NCBI RefSeq assembly: GCF_032397745.1
Contig: NZ_CP135921.1
Coordinates: 6,808,501-6,872,500 of the forward strand
Direction of reading: 5' to 3'
Length of the DNA stretch: 64,000 nucleotides
Source of the DNA: Bradyrhizobium prioriisuperbiae
GTDB taxonomy: Bacteria; Pseudomonadota; Alphaproteobacteria; Rhizobiales; Xanthobacteraceae
Shown here in pieces: positions 61,080 through 64,000 of this stretch. The notes below the pieces were generated by a model, which did no database searches, was not told the DNA's origin, and saw only the letters and a program-made list of their open reading frames with translations. Numbering within the stretch: the first letter of the stretch is position 1; every line of letters begins with the position of its first letter. Position numbers and translations under genes: made by a program.

Positions 61080-62827
61080 TCCACGCTCTCCGCCATGCGC
61101 CTGATGGCGTCGGTATCATAGCGGCCGGCGAAGCCGACAAAAGTCTCTGACGTATCCGTCCGGTTCGCGAGATAGGACTTCAGCACGCGCTCGATCGTGC
61201 GTGGCGCGTCCTCGGCCTTGACGTCGCGATAGAGTTCCCGCGCCATGGCGCCATCGGGCCCGAACCCACCGCCAACATGGACGTGATAACCGTCGACCGT
61301 ATCGCCGTCGTCGTTCACCGGCACGCGCGCGCCGATCAGCCCGATGTCGCCGATATAATGCTGGGCGCAGGAGTGATGGCAGCCGGTCAAATGAATATTA
61401 ATCGGCGTGTCGAGCGCAACGTGCTGTTCGCACCAGGCGGCGATGGTGTCGGCATCTTCCTTGGTGTGCGCGCCCGCGAAGCGGCAGCCGGTGGCGCCGG
61501 TGCAGGCCACGAGACCCGTGCGAATGGCCGATGCTTCCGTCGCCAGCCCCAGCGCCGTGATCGCGGCGGCGACCTCTGCCACGTCGGCGTCGGCGATGCC
61601 CGACAGCAGCAGGTTCTGCCAGACGGTCAGTCGGATGTCGCCGTCGCCAAAATCCTGCGCCAGCTTCGCCAAGCCGCGAATCTGCGCCGGCGAAAGATGG
61701 CCGAGCTTCAGCGCGACGCCGACCCAGTTCAGGCCGGCCTGCTTCTGGCTGTGCACGCCGAGATGCGCGCTCCGATCGAAAACAGGCCTCGGCGACACGG
61801 CCTCGGCCGGCACACGCGTCAACGCAAATCCGAGTTTCTCCTCGACTGCTTTGAGGAATTTTTCGAAACCCCAGGCATCGAGCACATATTTCAGGCGTGC
61901 CTTGTTGCGATTTGTGCGGTCGCCATGCTCGATGAAGACGCGCACGATGGCATCGGCGATCCAAGTCGCCTGCTCCGGCCGCAGGATCACACCGGTGTCG
62001 CGGGCCAGGTCCTTGTGGCCGGTGATGCCGCCGAGCGCCAGCCGATAGTAGACGCCGGCTTCGACGCCATGTCCCTCGCCGACCTCGACCGCCTGGAACG
62101 CGATGTCGTTGGTATCTTCCAGCACGGGGATGCGCCCGGCTCCGTCGAACGCGACATTGAACTTCCGCGGCAGCCCATACAGCGCACGGTCGTTCAGGAT
62201 ATGAAAATGCCATTCGCGCGCATGCGGCCGGGTGTCTAGCAGCTCCTGCGGATCGATCCCCGCCGTCGGCGTCCCCGTCACGTTGCGGATGTTGTCCGCG
62301 CCGGAGCCGCGCGAGCACAGGCCGAGATCCTGCAGGCCTTCGATCACGTTGATCGCATTCTTCGGCTCGATCTCTCGGATCTGCAGGTTGGCGCGGGTGG
62401 TGACATGGGCGTAGCCGCCGGCGAACTGCTCGGCGATATCGGCCACGCCGGCAAACTGCCAGTGCTTGAGAATCCCGTTCGGAATCCGCATCCGGCACAT
62501 ATAGGAGCTCTGCGTCGGCGCCACGTAAAAGATGCCGTAATAACGCCAGCGGAAGTTGTCCGCCGGCTTCGGCGCCGCGTTGCCATGGGCCTGGGCTACG
62601 AGACGCGGATAGGCATCGAAGGGATGTTCGTCGCGTTTGATTTTTTCCTGCTCATTGAGCTTGCCACCGGCAGCGACGGTGCGGTCCTGCGCCTTCAGAT
62701 GAATCGCATCGGGGCCGACAGGCTCGGAGCGTGCCGGCGCCGCGGTCCGTGCCAGCCGCGATGCGCCGAGCCCGGAGACGAAACCTTCGAGATAACGTTT
62801 CTGGTCGGGAGAGAAATCGCCGGACAT
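61076..62827 (-). CDS. nirA: Ferredoxin-type nitrite/sulfite reductase NirA
   Basis: 583-aa siroheme and [4Fe-4S] reductase of the NirA family. The cluster/siroheme ligands are in CTGATGC (C-x5-C) and TGCHHSC (C-x3-C), the last serving as siroheme axial ligand. Reduces nitrite to ammonium with six electrons, here probably supplied by the overlapping CysJ-like reductase. Starts 2 bp after the FAD protein. A sulfite reductase role is less likely next to nasA. Confidence 0.92.
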   Translation of the reverse strand: MSGDFSPDQKRYLEGFVSGLGASRLARTAAPARSEPVGPDAIHLKAQDRTVAAGGKLNEQEKIKRDEHPFDAYPRLVAQAHGNAAPKPADNFRWRYYGIFYVAPTQSSYMCRMRIPNGILKHWQFAGVADIAEQFAGGYAHVTTRANLQIREIEPKNAINVIEGLQDLGLCSRGSGADNIRNVTGTPTAGIDPQELLDTRPHAREWHFHILNDRALYGLPRKFNVAFDGAGRIPVLEDTNDIAFQAVEVGEGHGVEAGVYYRLALGGITGHKDLARDTGVILRPEQATWIADAIVRVFIEHGDRTNRNKARLKYVLDAWGFEKFLKAVEEKLGFALTRVPAEAVSPRPVFDRSAHLGVHSQKQAGLNWVGVALKLGHLSPAQIRGLAKLAQDFGDGDIRLTVWQNLLLSGIADADVAEVAAAITALGLATEASAIRTGLVACTGATGCRFAGAHTKEDADTIAAWCEQHVALDTPINIHLTGCHHSCAQHYIGDIGLIGARVPVNDDGDTVDGYHVHVGGGFGPDGAMARELYRDVKAEDAPRTIERVLKSYLANRTDTSETFVGFAGRYDTDAIRRMAESVE

Positions 62828-62829
62828 GG

Positions 62830-64000
62830 TTATGCGGCTCGTTTCTCGGCCAGAGCGCGGCCGAACATCAGGTCATCGCGAATCGTGCCGACCGGCGCGG
62901 CGGTACGGATCAGGTCCAGGTACCAGAGTGCATCCTGGGTATCTCCAACCAGCACGGCACCGGTCAGCCGGTCGTTCTCGACCACCAGCTTCTTGTAGGT
63001 GGCGAGCCGGGCATCACGCAGCACGATGGTCTCGCTGGTCTGGCTGCCAAGGAAATCGCCGGCCGAGAACACATTGACGCCCGACACTTTCAGATTGGTG
63101 GCGACTACGCTTCCCTCATACTGTGCGCCGCCCTCGCCGAGCACGTTGGCCAGCACCCGCGCCTGCTCATAGGCGGGCTCCACCAGCCCGTAGCAGGTGC
63201 CACGATGTTCGGCGCATTCGCCGAGTGCGTAGACACCGGCGACCGAAGTCTGCATCCGGTCGTCGACCACGATGCCGCGGTTGACCGTGAGGCCCGCCTC
63301 TTTGGCCAGGCCCGCATTGGGGCGGATGCCGGCGGCGAAGATCACCGCATCGGTGGGAATGGTCGAACCGTCGGCAAACGTGATGCCTTCGACAGCCGTC
63401 TCGCCCACGATATGCGAGGTGCTGGCCTCCAGCATCACCTTGACGCCCTTGGCCTCGACCAGGCGCTTGAGCAGTGCGCCGGCCGGGGTGTCGAGCTGCC
63501 GCTCCATCAGGCGGTCCATCAAATGCACCAGCGTGACGGCCGATCCGGCCTTTGCCAGCCCGTAAGCCGCCTCCAGCCCGAGCAGGCCGCCGCCGATCAC
63601 CACCACGCGTTTTTTGTCGGCGGCAAGCCGCAGCAGCAGGTCGACATCGCGGCTGTCGCGGAACGTGTGCACGCCATCGAGTTGCGCGCCCGGCACGTTC
63701 AGCCGCAGCGCCTGTGATCCCGTGGCGAACACCAGCTTTGCGAACGGCACGCAGCGGCCATCGGCGAGCTGCACGGTCCGGTTATCGACATCGACCGCTG
63801 TCGCCGCCTGTCCATAACTCAGCGTAACGCCGCGGTCGCGCCACCATTGCGCGGGTTTCAGCTCGATGTCGGCGGAGGCGACGTCGCCGGCCAGCACCGA
63901 CGACAGCAGCACCCGGTTATACGCGAGCCGAGGCTCGTCGCCGATGATCGCCACCGCATATTTGCCGAGCGCGCGCTTGGCGAGCTCTTCCGCCAGCCTC
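62830..64000 (-). CDS. NirB/NasB-like NAD(P)/FAD-dependent oxidoreductase (5' end beyond the window)
   Basis: At least 390 aa of a pyridine-nucleotide-disulfide-type FAD protein. Reading continues past the window end with EELAKRALGKYAVAIIGDEP and RLAYNRVLLSSVLAGDVA, matching the N-terminal FAD domain of NirB/NasB. Then come VVIGGGLLGLEAAYGLAK (NAD(P)-binding) and FAAGIRPNAGLA. No siroheme domain is attached; that job is done by NirA. Likely an electron-transfer subunit for NasA. Confidence 0.88.
   Translation of the reverse strand, partial: RLAEELAKRALGKYAVAIIGDEPRLAYNRVLLSSVLAGDVASADIELKPAQWWRDRGVTLSYGQAATAVDVDNRTVQLADGRCVPFAKLVFATGSQALRLNVPGAQLDGVHTFRDSRDVDLLLRLAADKKRVVVIGGGLLGLEAAYGLAKAGSAVTLVHLMDRLMERQLDTPAGALLKRLVEAKGVKVMLEASTSHIVGETAVEGITFADGSTIPTDAVIFAAGIRPNAGLAKEAGLTVNRGIVVDDRMQTSVAGVYALGECAEHRGTCYGLVEPAYEQARVLANVLGEGGAQYEGSVVATNLKVSGVNVFSAGDFLGSQTSETIVLRDARLATYKKLVVENDRLTGAVLVGDTQDALWYLDLIRTAAPVGTIRDDLMFGRALAEKRAA

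Noticed and set aside
1..64000. CRISPR arrays, IS transposases, integrases, rRNA
   Set aside because: No repeat-spacer pattern, transposase motifs or rRNA segments were found in the window.

Overview
The window is a high-GC chromosomal segment from an alphaproteobacterium, most likely a member of the Bradyrhizobium/Rhodopseudomonas/Afipia group (order Hyphomicrobiales). Four things suggest this: a LuxI of the branched/aryl-acyl-HSL type (BjaI/RpaI/BraI-like), a D-Ala-D-Ala carboxypeptidase-tmk-holB-metG-tatD-MBL housekeeping run, a GrlR-like small protein, and an interspersed palindromic repeat of the kind scattered through these genomes. The taxonomic placement is inference from gene content; no alignment was run.

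Positions 1-36,000 are almost entirely catabolic and transport genes. (a) A P450 and its [3Fe-4S] ferredoxin face a TetR regulator and an enoyl-CoA hydratase-like gene (0.1-3.4 kb). (b) An acid-sugar module (3.5-9.5 kb) has an NAD-dependent ApnO-like dehydrogenase, a GntR/FCD regulator, a RuBisCO-like protein (RLP), a DUF1537 kinase, an epimerase-type SDR and a classical SDR. A perfect 22-bp operator-like dyad sits at its promoter. The oxidoreductase-kinase-RLP trio resembles published D-apionate/3-oxo-isoapionate catabolism. (c) A LysR regulator faces a flavoprotein, followed by a dipeptide/oligopeptide-type ABC transporter behind a textbook sigma-54 promoter (9.5-17.4 kb). (d) A hydantoin module holds D-carbamoylase, flavin reductase-like protein, hydantoin-type racemase, D-hydantoinase/dihydropyrimidinase and an alpha/beta hydrolase (17.8-22.6 kb). 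(e) A GST and GntR regulator lie divergent to an iron/thiamine-type ABC importer overlapping a CaiB CoA transferase and a CitE-like lyase (22.6-30.1 kb). (f) An SDR, a TRAP transporter with fused DctQ-DctM and an acyl-CoA synthetase complete the CoA-ester catabolic block (30.1-35.9 kb).

Positions 36,000-46,000 are mostly housekeeping: a dual-specificity phosphatase, a secreted dienelactone-hydrolase-like protein, then the minus-strand run DD-carboxypeptidase-tmk-holB-metG-tatD-MBL hydrolase, an epoxide hydrolase and an RlpA lipoprotein. The carboxypeptidase paralogue has lost the usual SxN and KTG residues.

Positions 46,000-54,000 hold a signalling island: a PP2A-like phosphatase, a 65-aa helical protein, luxI, luxR and a short PAS protein. 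luxI and luxR share an upstream element at the same distance, and the two small proteins flanking them share a helical pattern. Next come a KdgT permease, a GrlR-like protein, small secreted proteins, a methyltransferase and tRNA-Ser(UGA). Repeat-like intergenic DNA is concentrated here.

Positions 54,000-64,000 hold a cupin, an RraA/aldolase-like protein, a GNAT acetyltransferase and a minus-strand assimilatory nitrate/nitrite operon. Its order is NirB/NasB-like FAD protein (cut by the window end), NirA, an FeS-containing CysJ-like reductase, a 50-aa membrane protein and NasA with a C-terminal BFD-like domain. No CRISPR array, complete IS element, prophage or rRNA was seen.
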